A stretch of 37,136 nt of DNA from Mogibacterium pumilum. GTDB taxonomy: Bacteria; Bacillota; Clostridia; Peptostreptococcales; Anaerovoracaceae. The notes below the pieces were generated by a model that worked only from the letters and a program-made list of their open reading frames with translations, was not told where the DNA came from and made no database searches. Position 1 is the first letter of the stretch. Each line of letters begins with the position of its first letter. The DNA lies in NCBI RefSeq assembly GCF_002243385.1, contig NZ_CP016199.1:972858-1009993 (forward strand), read 5' to 3'. This document shows positions 5,870 through 14,789 of this stretch, piece by piece. The position numbers and the translations under genes were made by a program.

Positions 5870-7277
5870 CGAGATTGTTAATTCAAAAAAAATTAATAAA
5901 AGTCTTGTAAGAATTTTGGTGATCGTCATGGTGATGCTTCTGGTGTCATCATTGATGGTCACCATCAATATTAATACAAGCTTTGCCGCTTCTAAATCTA
6001 AGAAGAAGGCTAAAACCAAGACGAGCACCATTGCGGCCCCTGAGATAGAGGCGGAATCGGCGGTTGTTTTTTCGGCGTCTACGAGTGAAGTGGTTTACTC
6101 GTCGCGAAAAGACAGGAAGCTCCAGCCGGGGGGCACAGTGCAGCTCATGGTAGCCATGGTGGTTATCGATAACATGCACGATGATAAAGAATATAAGAAC
6201 AATGTCCAAATCTCTGATGACATGTATGGAGCAGGCACGACTTTTCCATCAGGCTCAAGCGTCAAGGTTGAAGACCTCATGTACACCATGCTAATATCAG
6301 GGGATGCTGAATCTGCCAAGGCTTTGGCGATTTATTCAGCTGGTTCAGAGTCAAACTTTGTCGACCAGATGAACTCAAAGGCTCAACAGCTGGGACTAGT
6401 CAATACGAGATATACAAATTCAACTGGTGAGTACGACATAGATCAGTATTCTACAGTTGAGGATACAGCGAAAATCGCAAAGGCAGCGTATCAGTACGGT
6501 GTAATTAAGAGGATGTCTGGCGAGAATAGCCACACAGTAAAAGTAACTGATGGTGATGGCGATAAGAAGATTACAAACTCTCATCCACTTATGTCGGGCA
6601 GCGATTCTTACAAGGGGTTCAAGGGCGGAATGTACTCCAAACTTACGGAACCTGAAAGCAAAGAGGTCTTCCTCGCATACGTAACTCGTAATGATATGAA
6701 CCTCGTAGTCGTGCTTTTTGGCGAAGCGGAAGGCAAGTCTTCGGGTGATGCAATTAAGCTGTTTAATTATGGATTTAAAAAGGCTACTCAGAAAGTCATA
6801 ATCAAGAAGGATGTCAAGGTTGGCAGGGTTAAGGTAAAGCATGGTGCAAAAACTAGACTGAAAGCCTACACCGCTAGCAAAGGCTTCGTATATATCCCTC
6901 CAGAAGGAAGTGACTCTCTTATCAAGACTGAGTCGGTAATATTTAACAATGTGGAAGCACCTCTAAAAGCAGGTGATAAGGTTGGAGAATACCGAATCTA
7001 CGTTGCAAATGAGCTTACTGGTACTGTAGACATCGTCATCAAGGAAGATGTCAAAGTTGGCTGGCTGCCGTCATACATTTACATTTCAAATATGATGACG
7101 GTTATAATATGCTTAATTCTATTCGTAATAATCATGCTATTTGTGCGTGCTAGAAATATTAGAAGGCGCAGGAAGAAAATGAGAGATAGAAAGCATAAGG
7201 AGAAAATTCGAGAGCTAGCTAGGCAGCGTCTTGAAATCGAAGAAGATAGAAGAAGGCGCAACTGGACTTACAAATAG
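5856..7277 (+). CDS. DacF/PBP5-like D,D-carboxypeptidase homologue lacking catalytic motifs
   Basis: 473 residues from the ATG at 5856, which overlaps the serC end by 14 bp; this start gives a basic N-terminus and a signal or anchor helix at about 17-45. The fold follows D-alanyl-D-alanine carboxypeptidases (S11), which trim the stem pentapeptide of peptidoglycan. The three hallmark motifs are all altered. SxxK reads GGTVQ at 92-96, so Ser is Gly93 and Lys is Gln96. SxN reads SGD at 148-150. KTG reads KGG at 256-258. The surrounding framework (MLISGDAESAKALA, YTNSTGEYD) is well kept. A C-terminal beta domain is followed by a membrane helix near 410-435 and a very basic tail. No frameshift is seen, so it is probably a non-catalytic wall or membrane protein. 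The RBS is weak, suggesting translation coupled to serC. Confidence 0.8.
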   Translation: MRINNEIVNSKKINKSLVRILVIVMVMLLVSSLMVTININTSFAASKSKKKAKTKTSTIAAPEIEAESAVVFSASTSEVVYSSRKDRKLQPGGTVQLMVAMVVIDNMHDDKEYKNNVQISDDMYGAGTTFPSGSSVKVEDLMYTMLISGDAESAKALAIYSAGSESNFVDQMNSKAQQLGLVNTRYTNSTGEYDIDQYSTVEDTAKIAKAAYQYGVIKRMSGENSHTVKVTDGDGDKKITNSHPLMSGSDSYKGFKGGMYSKLTEPESKEVFLAYVTRNDMNLVVVLFGEAEGKSSGDAIKLFNYGFKKATQKVIIKKDVKVGRVKVKHGAKTRLKAYTASKGFVYIPPEGSDSLIKTESVIFNNVEAPLKAGDKVGEYRIYVANELTGTVDIVIKEDVKVGWLPSYIYISNMMTVIICLILFVIIMLFVRARNIRRRRKKMRDRKHKEKIRELARQRLEIEEDRRRRNWTYK

Positions 7278-7303
7278 ACTGGAGATTATAGGGAAATCAT
7301 TCA

Positions 7304-9217
7304 ATGTTTAACATCGAAGAAGAACTAAAAAAATTACCCCTCTCGCCAGGAGTATATATGCATAAGGATAGCCTTGGTAACGTAATATACGTTGGCAAGG
7401 CTATTAAGTTAAGAAATCGTGTTTCTCAGTATTTCCACAAGTCATCACAGTACTCTCCTAAGGTGCGTGCTATGGTGGACAACATTGCGGAATTCGATTA
7501 TATTACGTGCGCTACAGAGATGGAGGCACTCATTTTAGAGTGCAATCTCATCAAGAAGTACATGCCTAAATATAATATTCTTCTCAAGGATGGAAAGACA
7601 TATCCATATATCGAAGTGACCACAAGCGAAGAATTCCCAAGAGTCATTAGGACTAGAGAAGTCAAGAGAGATGGCAATAAGTATTTCGGACCTTATTCGG
7701 ATAGTGGGGCTGTTACGAAGATAATTAAACTCATTGATGAGATATATCCGATCAAGAAGTGTAAGACTAAGGAGTTTCCGGCAAACTTTCGACCATGTCT
7801 AAATTATCATATTGGAAAATGCAAGGGCATTTGCATAAATGCTACAGACAAGGCTGAGTATGAAGAGATGATAGACAGCATCCTCAAGATTCTGAATGGC
7901 AAGGATGCGAAGCTCATCAAGGAACTCAAGGAAAAAATGATGACTGCATCTGACAGGATGGAGTATGAAGAAGCTGCCAAATACAGGGATTATATAAATG
8001 CGTTTAAAACCCTCGGGGAGACTCAGAGAGCGACGATGGCTGCGGATAGAGACATCGACGTGCTGCTTCCTCTGGTAACGCAAAATAGCGAAATTATCGC
8101 TCAGTACAAAGTGCGTGAGGGTAAGCTTATCGGGCGAGAGATTCATTATATGGATGAATACAATTCAGATTTGAGCAGTACGAGGAGCGAGATGGTATCC
8201 GCGTTTATAAAGCAGCACTATACAGGAAGTGCCAAGCTGCCTAAGGAGATTTTGCTGACCGAGCACATAGAAGAGGAGGAGCTAATCATCGGACTCCTCG
8301 ATAATACTAACGAAGAGAATTCTAAGGCTAAAAGTGACACCATGCATCGCACTAAGATAATAGTTCCCGAACGCGGTGAGAAGAAGGCGATCCTTGACCT
8401 CGCGATAAATGACTCGCTACAGGTTATTAAAGGTCTCGACGAGAGAGCTGAGCGCGATTCTGAGAAAAAAGATAAGCTGCGAGAAGAGATTACAAGGCTT
8501 ATCAAAAGAGCGGCACAGATTGAGGGCGCGATTCCTTACATCATCGAAGATGGTGACGAGCGAGAGTATAGAGTTGAGGCCTACGATATCTCCAACATGA
8601 ACGGACTCGATACTGTCGGAGCTATGGTCGTGTACGAGGGTGCAAAGCCGATAAGAAATGATTACCGTAAGTTCAAGATTAAGAGTGAAGATGCTGAAGG
8701 CGATGATTATGCATCGTTACAAGAGGTCATTTATAGGCGCTTAAAACGTGCAAAAGATGGTGATTCGGGATTCAGCACATATCCCGACATACTCTTTATA
8801 GACGGTGGACTCGGACAGGTTCATGCCGTGCAGAAGGTTGTTTCAGCACTTCGTATGTCAATTCCGGTAGTGGGGCTTGCAAAGAATGATGTTCATAGGA
8901 CAAGAGCAATCGTATTTGGTGATGGATCAGAGATTGAACTCGAAGGAGAGCCATTCCTCTACAGCTACTGCGGCCGCATACAGGAAGAGGTTCACAGATT
9001 TGCTATTACGTTCCAGAGAGGAAGAAGAACTTCTGCAATGACGAAGTCAGTTCTTGAAGAGATTCCAGGGATTGGCCCGTCGAGGCGAAAGGAACTGCTG
9101 AAGCATTTCAAAGATATAGATTCTATTAAGCGAGCGAGCTACGAAGAACTGCTGGTCTGCGATACCATCAATAGTAAGGCTGCGGAGAGTATAATCGAAT
9201 ACTTTAGCAAGAAATAA
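7304..9217 (+). CDS. uvrC: Excinuclease ABC subunit C
   Basis: 637 residues. It makes the two incisions around bulky DNA lesions in UvrABC nucleotide excision repair. In order: the GIY-YIG nuclease at the N-terminus (PGVYMHKDSLGNVIYVGKA), a cysteine-containing insert (CLNYHIGKCKGIC), a UVR domain binding UvrB (MEYEEAAKYRD), the RNase H-like second nuclease (EAYDISNMNG, then LFIDGGLGQVHAV) and C-terminal helix-hairpin-helix repeats (IPGIGPSRRKELLKHF). All expected parts are present. The gene starts 26 bp after the preceding one with a modest ribosome-binding site, so it is probably in the same transcript. A new promoter follows it. Confidence 0.95.
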   Translation: MFNIEEELKKLPLSPGVYMHKDSLGNVIYVGKAIKLRNRVSQYFHKSSQYSPKVRAMVDNIAEFDYITCATEMEALILECNLIKKYMPKYNILLKDGKTYPYIEVTTSEEFPRVIRTREVKRDGNKYFGPYSDSGAVTKIIKLIDEIYPIKKCKTKEFPANFRPCLNYHIGKCKGICINATDKAEYEEMIDSILKILNGKDAKLIKELKEKMMTASDRMEYEEAAKYRDYINAFKTLGETQRATMAADRDIDVLLPLVTQNSEIIAQYKVREGKLIGREIHYMDEYNSDLSSTRSEMVSAFIKQHYTGSAKLPKEILLTEHIEEEELIIGLLDNTNEENSKAKSDTMHRTKIIVPERGEKKAILDLAINDSLQVIKGLDERAERDSEKKDKLREEITRLIKRAAQIEGAIPYIIEDGDEREYRVEAYDISNMNGLDTVGAMVVYEGAKPIRNDYRKFKIKSEDAEGDDYASLQEVIYRRLKRAKDGDSGFSTYPDILFIDGGLGQVHAVQKVVSALRMSIPVVGLAKNDVHRTRAIVFGDGSEIELEGEPFLYSYCGRIQEEVHRFAITFQRGRRTSAMTKSVLEEIPGIGPSRRKELLKHFKDIDSIKRASYEELLVCDTINSKAAESIIEYFSKK

Positions 9218-9227
9218 CGAAAATGCA

Positions 9228-9256
9228 TTGATATATAAACTTATTAATGTTATATT
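9228..9256 (+). promoter_or_regulatory. Promoter of the DUF1292 gene
   Basis: -35 TTGATA (9228-9233), a 17-bp spacer, and -10 TATATT (9251-9256), in the short gap after uvrC. Good spacing and good matches. Confidence 0.65.
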
Positions 9257-9289
9257 AACCTAACACAGATAGAGAAAAGGAGAGTAACT

Positions 9290-9571
9290 ATGTCTCAGGA
9301 AGAACGTAACATGATTGAAGAAGAAGAGGATATAATCACTCTAGAATTTGACGACGGAACTGCAGTTGATTGCGATGTTCTAGGAACATTCGAAGCTGAC
9401 TCCAAGGAGTATATTGCTCTTGCCCCAATAGATGGAACTGACGATGTATACATCTATGGATATAAGGATATCGATGCTGATACATTTGATATCGTAGATA
9501 TTGATGATGAGGAAGAGTTCAATACTGCTGTGAAGGCGTTCGAAGCAGCAATGGCAGAGGAAGACGAATAA
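9290..9571 (+). CDS. DUF1292 family protein
   Basis: 93 residues, very acidic. The pattern ITLEFDDGTAVDCDVLGTFE followed by KEYIALAPIDGTDDVYIYGY is characteristic of DUF1292 (YrzB-like) proteins, widespread small cytosolic proteins of Firmicutes with no established function. AAAGGAG lies upstream of the ATG. It has its own promoter and a strong terminator, so it is a single-gene unit. Confidence 0.85.
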   Translation: MSQEERNMIEEEEDIITLEFDDGTAVDCDVLGTFEADSKEYIALAPIDGTDDVYIYGYKDIDADTFDIVDIDDEEEFNTAVKAFEAAMAEEDE

Positions 9572-9592
9572 TATATTTGATAGATTATATCG

Positions 9593-9619
9593 CCGCGCTG
9601 ATTTCGTCAGCGCGGTTTT
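9593..9619 (+). terminator. Intrinsic terminator after the DUF1292 gene
   Basis: CCGCGCTGA, loop TTTCG, TCAGCGCGG, then TTTT. A perfect 9-bp GC-rich stem, 21 bp after the stop codon. Confidence 0.85.
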
Positions 9620-9636
9620 ACTGTGAGTATTTAATA

Positions 9637-9665
9637 TTTACAATATACGGCAATTATTGTATAAT
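9637..9665 (+). promoter_or_regulatory. tRNA-Leu promoter
   Basis: -35 TTTACA (9637-9642), a 17-bp spacer and a consensus -10 TATAAT (9660-9665), 33 bp before the mature tRNA start. Near-consensus, as expected for a stable RNA. Confidence 0.8.
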
Positions 9666-9698
9666 ATCGCTTGTCAATTTCAGTTAGAAACTGGATGA

Positions 9699-9784
9699 GC
9701 GGATGTGGCGGAATTGGCAGACGCGCACGGTTCAGGTCCGTGTGATGAACAGTCATGAGGGTTCGAGTCCCTCCATCCGCACCA
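9699..9784 (+). tRNA. tRNA-Leu(CAG)
   Basis: 86 nt including an encoded CCA. The acceptor stem GCGGATG pairs with CATCCGC. The D arm has GGAATTGGCAGACGC, the anticodon loop TTCAGGT gives anticodon CAG (codon CUG), and the long variable arm with TGATGAACAGTCATG marks a class II tRNA. The T loop is GTTCGAGTC. It stands alone between its own promoter and terminator. Confidence 0.95.
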
Positions 9785-9789
9785 CATGG

Positions 9790-9818
9790 GCGAGGTTTAT
9801 ACAAAACCTCGCTTTTTT
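9790..9818 (+). terminator. Intrinsic terminator after tRNA-Leu
   Basis: GCGAGGTTT, loop ATACA, AAACCTCGC, then TTTTTT. A perfect 9-bp stem starting 6 bp after the tRNA and ending just before the murI ribosome-binding site. Confidence 0.85.
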
Positions 9819-9833
9819 ATTAAGGAGATGGAG

Positions 9834-10634
9834 ATGGATAATAGAGCAATAGGTTTTTTTGATTCGGGGCTTGGTGGGCTTACTAGCGTGCCGGTTCTTA
9901 AGCGCGCTCTTCCAAATGAAAAAGTTCTCTACTTCGGAGATACCGCGAGAACTCCGTATGGCTCGAAGTCGCCAGACACTGTATGTAAGTTTTCGGCACA
10001 GATAGTCGATTATCTTGTGAGCAAGAATGTTAAGCTGATTGTAATCGCTTGTAATACCGTTACAGCTATGGCGCTTGATATGCTGAGGGAGAGACATCCT
10101 GAAGTGCCAATCGTTGGCGTAATCGATCCGACAGCAAGGCGTGTGGCAGCAGATGGGGTTGATAGCGTTGGAATCATCGGTACAAAGGTTACTATAGAGA
10201 GTGGGGTATATACTGAAAGCATTCATATTCTCAATCCGAAAATCAATACATATAGCCTAGCGTGTCCAGCGTTTGTACCGCTCATTGAAGAGGGCATCAT
10301 CGATAACAAGATTATGGATCTCACTATCAAGTACTATATGGATGATTTCGTAAAGGTGAACAACATAGACAGTCTTATTCTCGGTTGTACGCATTATCCG
10401 CTTATTGCGAATAATATCAATAGGATATATCCTGACCTCAAATTATATAATTCTTCAGCAGAGGTTATCAGAGATGTAGTTACTATACTGACAGAAAAGG
10501 ATATGTTGGCGGGCGAAAATGACTTTCCAGACAGATTCTATGCCAGTGACTTATCAGAAAACTTCTTGAGAATGACAGATACGTTGTTTGAAGGGTACGA
10601 TACAAAAATAAAATTGAAGAAATTAGACAATTAA
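9834..10634 (+). CDS. murI: Glutamate racemase
   Basis: 266 residues. It converts L-glutamate to D-glutamate for the peptidoglycan stem peptide. The family's hallmarks are intact: IGFFDSGLGGLTS with catalytic-site Asp10, GDTARTPYGSKS, Cys73 in IACNTVTAMAL, and the second catalytic cysteine in LILGCTHYPLI. The ATG at 9834 is chosen because AAGGAG lies six bases upstream; ATGs at 9828 and 9786 either touch that site or fall inside the preceding terminator hairpin. It sits between two terminators. No separate promoter is evident, so expression may depend on read-through past the tRNA terminator. Confidence 0.93.
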   Translation: MDNRAIGFFDSGLGGLTSVPVLKRALPNEKVLYFGDTARTPYGSKSPDTVCKFSAQIVDYLVSKNVKLIVIACNTVTAMALDMLRERHPEVPIVGVIDPTARRVAADGVDSVGIIGTKVTIESGVYTESIHILNPKINTYSLACPAFVPLIEEGIIDNKIMDLTIKYYMDDFVKVNNIDSLILGCTHYPLIANNINRIYPDLKLYNSSAEVIRDVVTILTEKDMLAGENDFPDRFYASDLSENFLRMTDTLFEGYDTKIKLKKLDN

Positions 10635-10656
10635 TACCGCGAAAGCGGTATTTTTT
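10633..10656 (+). terminator. Intrinsic terminator of murI
   Basis: AATACCGC, loop GAAA, GCGGTATT, then TTTT. A perfect 8-bp stem with a stable GNRA loop that overlaps the murI stop codon. Confidence 0.85.
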
Positions 10657-10709
10657 ATGTCAAAAGTGTGTAGATATGCTCAAAAGTGGGTGCCAAAGTG
10701 GCTCTCGCA

Positions 10710-10738
10710 TTGACAAAATCAACGCTTTTATGTAAAAT
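10710..10738 (+). promoter_or_regulatory. Promoter of the CYTH gene
   Basis: Consensus -35 TTGACA (10710-10715), a 17-bp spacer, and -10 TAAAAT (10733-10738). Just upstream CAAAAGTG occurs at 10661 and 10681, two helical turns apart, with a related CCAAAGTGG at 10693. Confidence 0.75.
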
Positions 10739-10786
10739 CAATTGATATTATGAAAAATGCCGTACTAGCGGCTATTGGGAGTTTAT

Positions 10787-11401
10787 ATGGAAACAGAGTT
10801 TAAATTTTGCATTGATGAAGCGTCTCTTGTTGACAAGATTCTAAGTGATTCTATGCTTGATGATTACGTTGATCGTAACACATTAGAAGAGATTGACATG
10901 GAGGCGATTTATTTCGACACAGAAGACCTTGACCTTCGCAAAGCAGGGATTGCCTATAGGGTAAGATACGAAAATGACCGTATCACAGCTACAGTGAAGT
11001 GGGATAATAAGGTTGAAGATGGTCTTCACTCGCGAGAAGAGTTCAATCTCGTTATCAACGATGAGAGGTTCGCAATGGATCCTGATATTGAAGCGTTTGA
11101 GTCAAGTGAGGCGTATGACGTTCTTATTAAAGCTGCTGGAAACAAAAAGCTTAATGAAGTTATGAGAATGGATTTCACGCGCAAGCTGCTCAAAATCGAT
11201 ACAGGTGATTCGATAAGCGCGCTGTCTTTTGACGTTGGTACCGTTCACGGAGAGTTCGGAGATGTTCCTATCTCAGAGATGGAGCTCGAGTGGTATCACG
11301 GAAGCGAAGATGACTTCAAATATATAGCATGCAAGCTGGCGGAGAAGTATAATCTCAAGGCTGAGAATATTTCCAAGCTGCAGAAGGGCTTTGCTGAATA
11401 A
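10787..11401 (+). CDS. CYTH domain protein (triphosphate tunnel metalloenzyme)
   Basis: 204 residues. The N-terminal METEFKF is the ExExK signature of CYTH enzymes, which hydrolyse inorganic or organic triphosphates inside a beta tunnel with a divalent metal. Further tunnel residues are visible: YRVRYE (paired Arg), ATVKWD (Lys), EEFNLVI (Glu) and a C-terminal EMELEWYHG with alternating acids. Substrate is not predictable; inorganic triphosphatase is likely for small stand-alone members. GGGAG lies 5 bp before the ATG at 10787. It has its own promoter, and the trigger-factor gene follows after 75 bp. Confidence 0.8.
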   Translation: METEFKFCIDEASLVDKILSDSMLDDYVDRNTLEEIDMEAIYFDTEDLDLRKAGIAYRVRYENDRITATVKWDNKVEDGLHSREEFNLVINDERFAMDPDIEAFESSEAYDVLIKAAGNKKLNEVMRMDFTRKLLKIDTGDSISALSFDVGTVHGEFGDVPISEMELEWYHGSEDDFKYIACKLAEKYNLKAENISKLQKGFAE

Positions 11402-11476
11402 TTACAGCGTAGCTCCATATACATCACATAATATCAACATTAATTATTTAAGAACCAAAATTTAGGAGGATATATA

Positions 11477-12799
11477 ATGAACACTAACCTTATCTCAAAG
11501 GAAGAAAACATCGCTAAATTCACCCTCGTATTTACAGCTGATGAGTTTGAAGATGCGATTATAGATGCATACAAGAAGAACAAGGATAAGTTCTCGATTG
11601 ACGGGTTCCGCAAGGGTAAAGCACCTAGAAAGATCATCGAGAACAACTACGGAGAGGACATCTTCTATGATGAGGCTCTAAATGATCTACTCAACAAGGC
11701 TTATCCAGAAGCAGTAGTAGAGCTGGATCTTGAGGTTGTTGCTAATCCACAGCTTGAGGTTGACGAGGTTAAGAAGGGCGAGGATATTACAGTTACTGCA
11801 ACTGTACAGCTTTTCCCAGAAGTTGAGATTAAGAACTATAAGAACCTTGAAGTAACAAAAGTTGCTTCCGAGGTTACTGATACTGACATTGAGGCAGATC
11901 TTGAGAGAATCCAGAAGAGTCAGGCTAGACTTGAGACAGTAGAAGGTCGAAAGACTCAGGAAGGTGATACAGTAGTTATCGACTTCAATGGATCTATTGA
12001 TGGGAAGCACTTTGATGGCGGAAAGGCTGAGAACTTTGAGCTTAAGCTAGGTTCTGGACAGTTCATCCCAGGATTTGAAGATCAGCTAATCGGTAAGGAT
12101 GCTGGCGAGGAAGTAGACGTAAAGGTTACTTTCCCGGAGAACTACAACGCTAAGGATCTTGCAGGTAAGGATGCTCTATTTGAGACTAAGATTCATGAAA
12201 TCAAGGTTGAGGTGCTCCCTGAGATCGATGATGAGCTTGCTAGCGATGTAAGCGAGTTTGAGACACTTGCAGAGCTCAAGGCTGACGTTAAGAAGAACCT
12301 AGAGAAGAACGCAAAGGATAGAGACGAAGCTCAGATGAAGAACGAGCTCCTAGATAAACTTTGCGAAGTTAATGAAGTAGATGTTCCTGCAGCAATGGTA
12401 GAGGACGAGATTGATAGAATGGTTAACGAGATGAATCAGCAGCTCACTTACCAGGGTCTATCTCTTGACCAGTACATGCAGCTTCTCGGACAGACAATTA
12501 GTGATGTAAGAGAGGGAGCAAGAGAGGATGCTAAGAAGAGAGTTGCTATGAGAATTCTCATCAGAGCAGTTGTTGCTAAGGAAAGCATCGAAGCTACAGA
12601 AGCTGAGCTTGAGGAAGAACTACAGAAGTTCGCTGATCAGTATGGTCAGTCAATCGAACAGGTTAAGAAGGTTATGGGCGAAGAAAACCTGAGATTCTTC
12701 GCAGAGGACGTAAAGACACGCAAGGCTATCGACTTCATGTTCGATAACGCTAAGCTTGTTGAGAAGAAGGAAGAGGCAGAGGCAGAGGAGAGCAAATAA
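11477..12799 (+). CDS. tig: Trigger factor
   Basis: 440 residues. A ribosome-bound chaperone and peptidyl-prolyl isomerase that meets nascent chains at the exit tunnel. The ribosome-docking loop GFRKGKAPR is at 44-52. The FKBP-type isomerase domain (GDTVVIDFNGSIDG to the LAGKDALFETKIHEI region) spans about 155-245, and a long helical chaperone domain fills the C-terminus with an acidic tail. AGGAGG lies 8 bp before the ATG. The order tig, clpP, clpX, lon, engB that follows is a common Firmicute arrangement linking folding and proteolysis. Confidence 0.95.
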   Translation: MNTNLISKEENIAKFTLVFTADEFEDAIIDAYKKNKDKFSIDGFRKGKAPRKIIENNYGEDIFYDEALNDLLNKAYPEAVVELDLEVVANPQLEVDEVKKGEDITVTATVQLFPEVEIKNYKNLEVTKVASEVTDTDIEADLERIQKSQARLETVEGRKTQEGDTVVIDFNGSIDGKHFDGGKAENFELKLGSGQFIPGFEDQLIGKDAGEEVDVKVTFPENYNAKDLAGKDALFETKIHEIKVEVLPEIDDELASDVSEFETLAELKADVKKNLEKNAKDRDEAQMKNELLDKLCEVNEVDVPAAMVEDEIDRMVNEMNQQLTYQGLSLDQYMQLLGQTISDVREGAREDAKKRVAMRILIRAVVAKESIEATEAELEEELQKFADQYGQSIEQVKKVMGEENLRFFAEDVKTRKAIDFMFDNAKLVEKKEEAEAEESK

Positions 12800-12837
12800 G
12801 TTCCCTATGATACGATCTGCCATAAGGAGGAAGCATA

Positions 12838-13431
12838 GTGAGTTTAATACCTTACGTAGTTGAGCAGACAGGCGGCGGAGAGCGCAGCTATGATATCTAT
12901 TCCAGATTGCTCAAAGATAGAATTATCTTTATTGATCAGGAGATAGATGATCACATAGCGAGCGTTGTCGTTGCACAGCTATTGTTTCTAGAAGCCGAGG
13001 ACCCAGAGAAGGATATCAATATTTATATCAATTCACCGGGTGGCTCCGTAACGGCAGGTATGGGTATCTACGATACGATGAAGTACGTTAAGCCTGATAT
13101 CGCAACGATTTGCTTTGGAATGGCGGCCAGCATGGGAGCAGTTCTCACGACAGCGGGTACAAAGGGTAAGCGTTTTGCGCTACCTAATGCCGAGATAATG
13201 ATTCACCAGCCACTTGGCGGAGCTAAAGGACAGGCGTCAGATATCAAAATCCAAGCAGAGTGGATGCAGAAAACTAAGGACAAACTCAACAACATTCTTG
13301 CTGAGGCGACAGGTCAGCCTTATGAGACAATCCTAAGAGATACTGACCGCGACAATTTTATGTCCGCACCAGAAGCTGTTGAATACGGCTTGATAGATAA
13401 GGTCCTATCTAAGGAAGAGTTGAGCAGATAA
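12838..13431 (+). CDS. clpP: ATP-dependent Clp protease proteolytic subunit
   Basis: 197 residues, starting with GTG behind a strong AAGGAGG. It forms the barrel-shaped serine protease that degrades proteins fed to it by ClpX and other AAA+ partners. The catalytic triad is visible as Ser98 ([10 protein letters not shown]), His123 (MIHQPLGG) and Asp172 (DTDRDNFM). The oxyanion/substrate glycines ([10 protein letters not shown]) are at 65-74. It follows tig by 38 bp and precedes clpX by 12 bp, consistent with co-transcription. Confidence 0.96.
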   Translation: MSLIPYVVEQTGGGERSYDIYSRLLKDRIIFIDQEIDDHIASVVVAQLLFLEAEDPEKDINIYINSPGGSVTAGMGIYDTMKYVKPDIATICFGMAASMGAVLTTAGTKGKRFALPNAEIMIHQPLGGAKGQASDIKIQAEWMQKTKDKLNNILAEATGQPYETILRDTDRDNFMSAPEAVEYGLIDKVLSKEELSR

Positions 13432-13443
13432 AGGGGGGCAGAG

Positions 13444-14715
13444 TTGGAGAATAATCATAATCCGCATGAACTAGTGTGTTCCTTCTGCGGCAAGACAAGC
13501 TCTCAGGTTAGACGTATAATTGTAGGTCAGGATGCAAATATTTGTAATGAGTGCATTGAAATGTGTTCAGAACTACTCAAGGATGATGGGACTCCGAGAG
13601 AAGTGCAAGAGAGTTTGACTTCATTACCAACTCCTAAGGAGATTGCGGCAGAGTTAGGAGAGTATGTAATAGAGCAGGATGCTGCTAAAAAGAGCCTTGC
13701 TGTTGCTGTTTACAATCACTACAAGAGAATTAAATATCTAGAGAATAATGCAGCTGAGAAGAAAAAGGATACAGTTGAACTTCAGAAGAGTAATGTTCTG
13801 ATGCTCGGTCCTACTGGTAGCGGCAAGACTTTGCTAGCCCAGACGATGGCACGCATCCTTGATGTTCCATTCGCAATCGTGGACGCTACATCATTGACTG
13901 AAGCGGGATATGTCGGCGAGGATGTCGAGAATATTCTGCTCAGACTATATCAAGCTGCTGATGGAGATTTAGAGAGAGCGCAGAAAGGGATTATCTATAT
14001 CGATGAAATCGATAAGATTGCCCGTAAGTCTGAAAATACATCAATTACGAGAGATGTAAGCGGTGAAGGTGTTCAGCAGGCGTTACTCAAGATTATCGAA
14101 GGAACAGTTGCGAATGTACCACCTCAGGGTGGAAGAAAACACCCGATGCAGGAGTTCATTCACTTCGACACGAAAGATGTGCTATTCATATGTGGTGGAG
14201 CTTTTGCTGGACTTTCGACTATAATCAAACGTAGGCTTGGAAATAAGGTTATAGGCTTTAACTCTACAAATGACTCAGCTCAAGATATCGATGAGAAGGT
14301 GATTTTGTCACTAGTAGAACCAGAAGACCTGCTGAGGTTCGGAATTATTCCGGAGCTAATAGGAAGACTTCCTGTAATCGTTTCACTTGATGAACTAAGT
14401 GAAGAAGCTCTTAGCAAAATTATGAAGGAGCCACGCAATTCGCTTATCAAGCAGTATAAGACCATGCTTTCTATGGACGATATCGAGCTTGAAGTTGAAG
14501 ACGAGGCTATTTCAGCCATTGCTAACAAGGCAATTGAACTTAAGACAGGTGCTAGAGGCCTGCGAGGGATATTTGAGAGCATAATGACGGATGTCATGTA
14601 TGAATTGCCGTCAAGGGAAGATGTGCGTAAGTGCATCGTCACCAAGGAAACTGTCGAAGAGGGTACCATGCCTGTTCTTGTGATAGATTCTGATATTAAG
14701 GCAAAGGACGCATAA
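13444..14715 (+). CDS. clpX: ATP-dependent Clp protease ATP-binding subunit ClpX
   Basis: 423 residues, starting with TTG behind AAGGGGGG. The AAA+ unfoldase partner of ClpP. The N-terminal zinc-binding domain has Cys12, Cys15, Cys34 and Cys37. Walker A GPTGSGKT is at 122-129, Walker B with [11 protein letters not shown] follows, and sensor regions (FIICGG-like [27 protein letters not shown]) are intact. The ClpP-docking segment near GFNS is present. It is 12 bp downstream of clpP, and a hairpin separates it from lon. Confidence 0.96.
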   Translation: MENNHNPHELVCSFCGKTSSQVRRIIVGQDANICNECIEMCSELLKDDGTPREVQESLTSLPTPKEIAAELGEYVIEQDAAKKSLAVAVYNHYKRIKYLENNAAEKKKDTVELQKSNVLMLGPTGSGKTLLAQTMARILDVPFAIVDATSLTEAGYVGEDVENILLRLYQAADGDLERAQKGIIYIDEIDKIARKSENTSITRDVSGEGVQQALLKIIEGTVANVPPQGGRKHPMQEFIHFDTKDVLFICGGAFAGLSTIIKRRLGNKVIGFNSTNDSAQDIDEKVILSLVEPEDLLRFGIIPELIGRLPVIVSLDELSEEALSKIMKEPRNSLIKQYKTMLSMDDIELEVEDEAISAIANKAIELKTGARGLRGIFESIMTDVMYELPSREDVRKCIVTKETVEEGTMPVLVIDSDIKAKDA

Positions 14716-14737
14716 AATTTCAAATGATATCTCAAGG

Positions 14738-14763
14738 CGGCATTAATGTTTTGATGCCGTTTT
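14738..14763 (+). terminator. Hairpin between clpX and lon, probable attenuator
   Basis: CGGCATTAA, loop TGTT, TTGATGCCG (one G-T pair), then TTTTG. A moderate intrinsic terminator in a 74-bp gap with no obvious promoter behind it, so it probably sets the lon level by partial termination. Confidence 0.6.
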
Positions 14764-14789
14764 GTGGTATAGGGACTTAAGGAGGGCGT

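Noticed and set aside
9786-9833. An upstream murI start at 9786
   Set aside because: Those codons lie inside the tRNA-Leu terminator hairpin, while AAGGAG sits six bases before the ATG at 9834, where the family's conserved N-terminus also begins.
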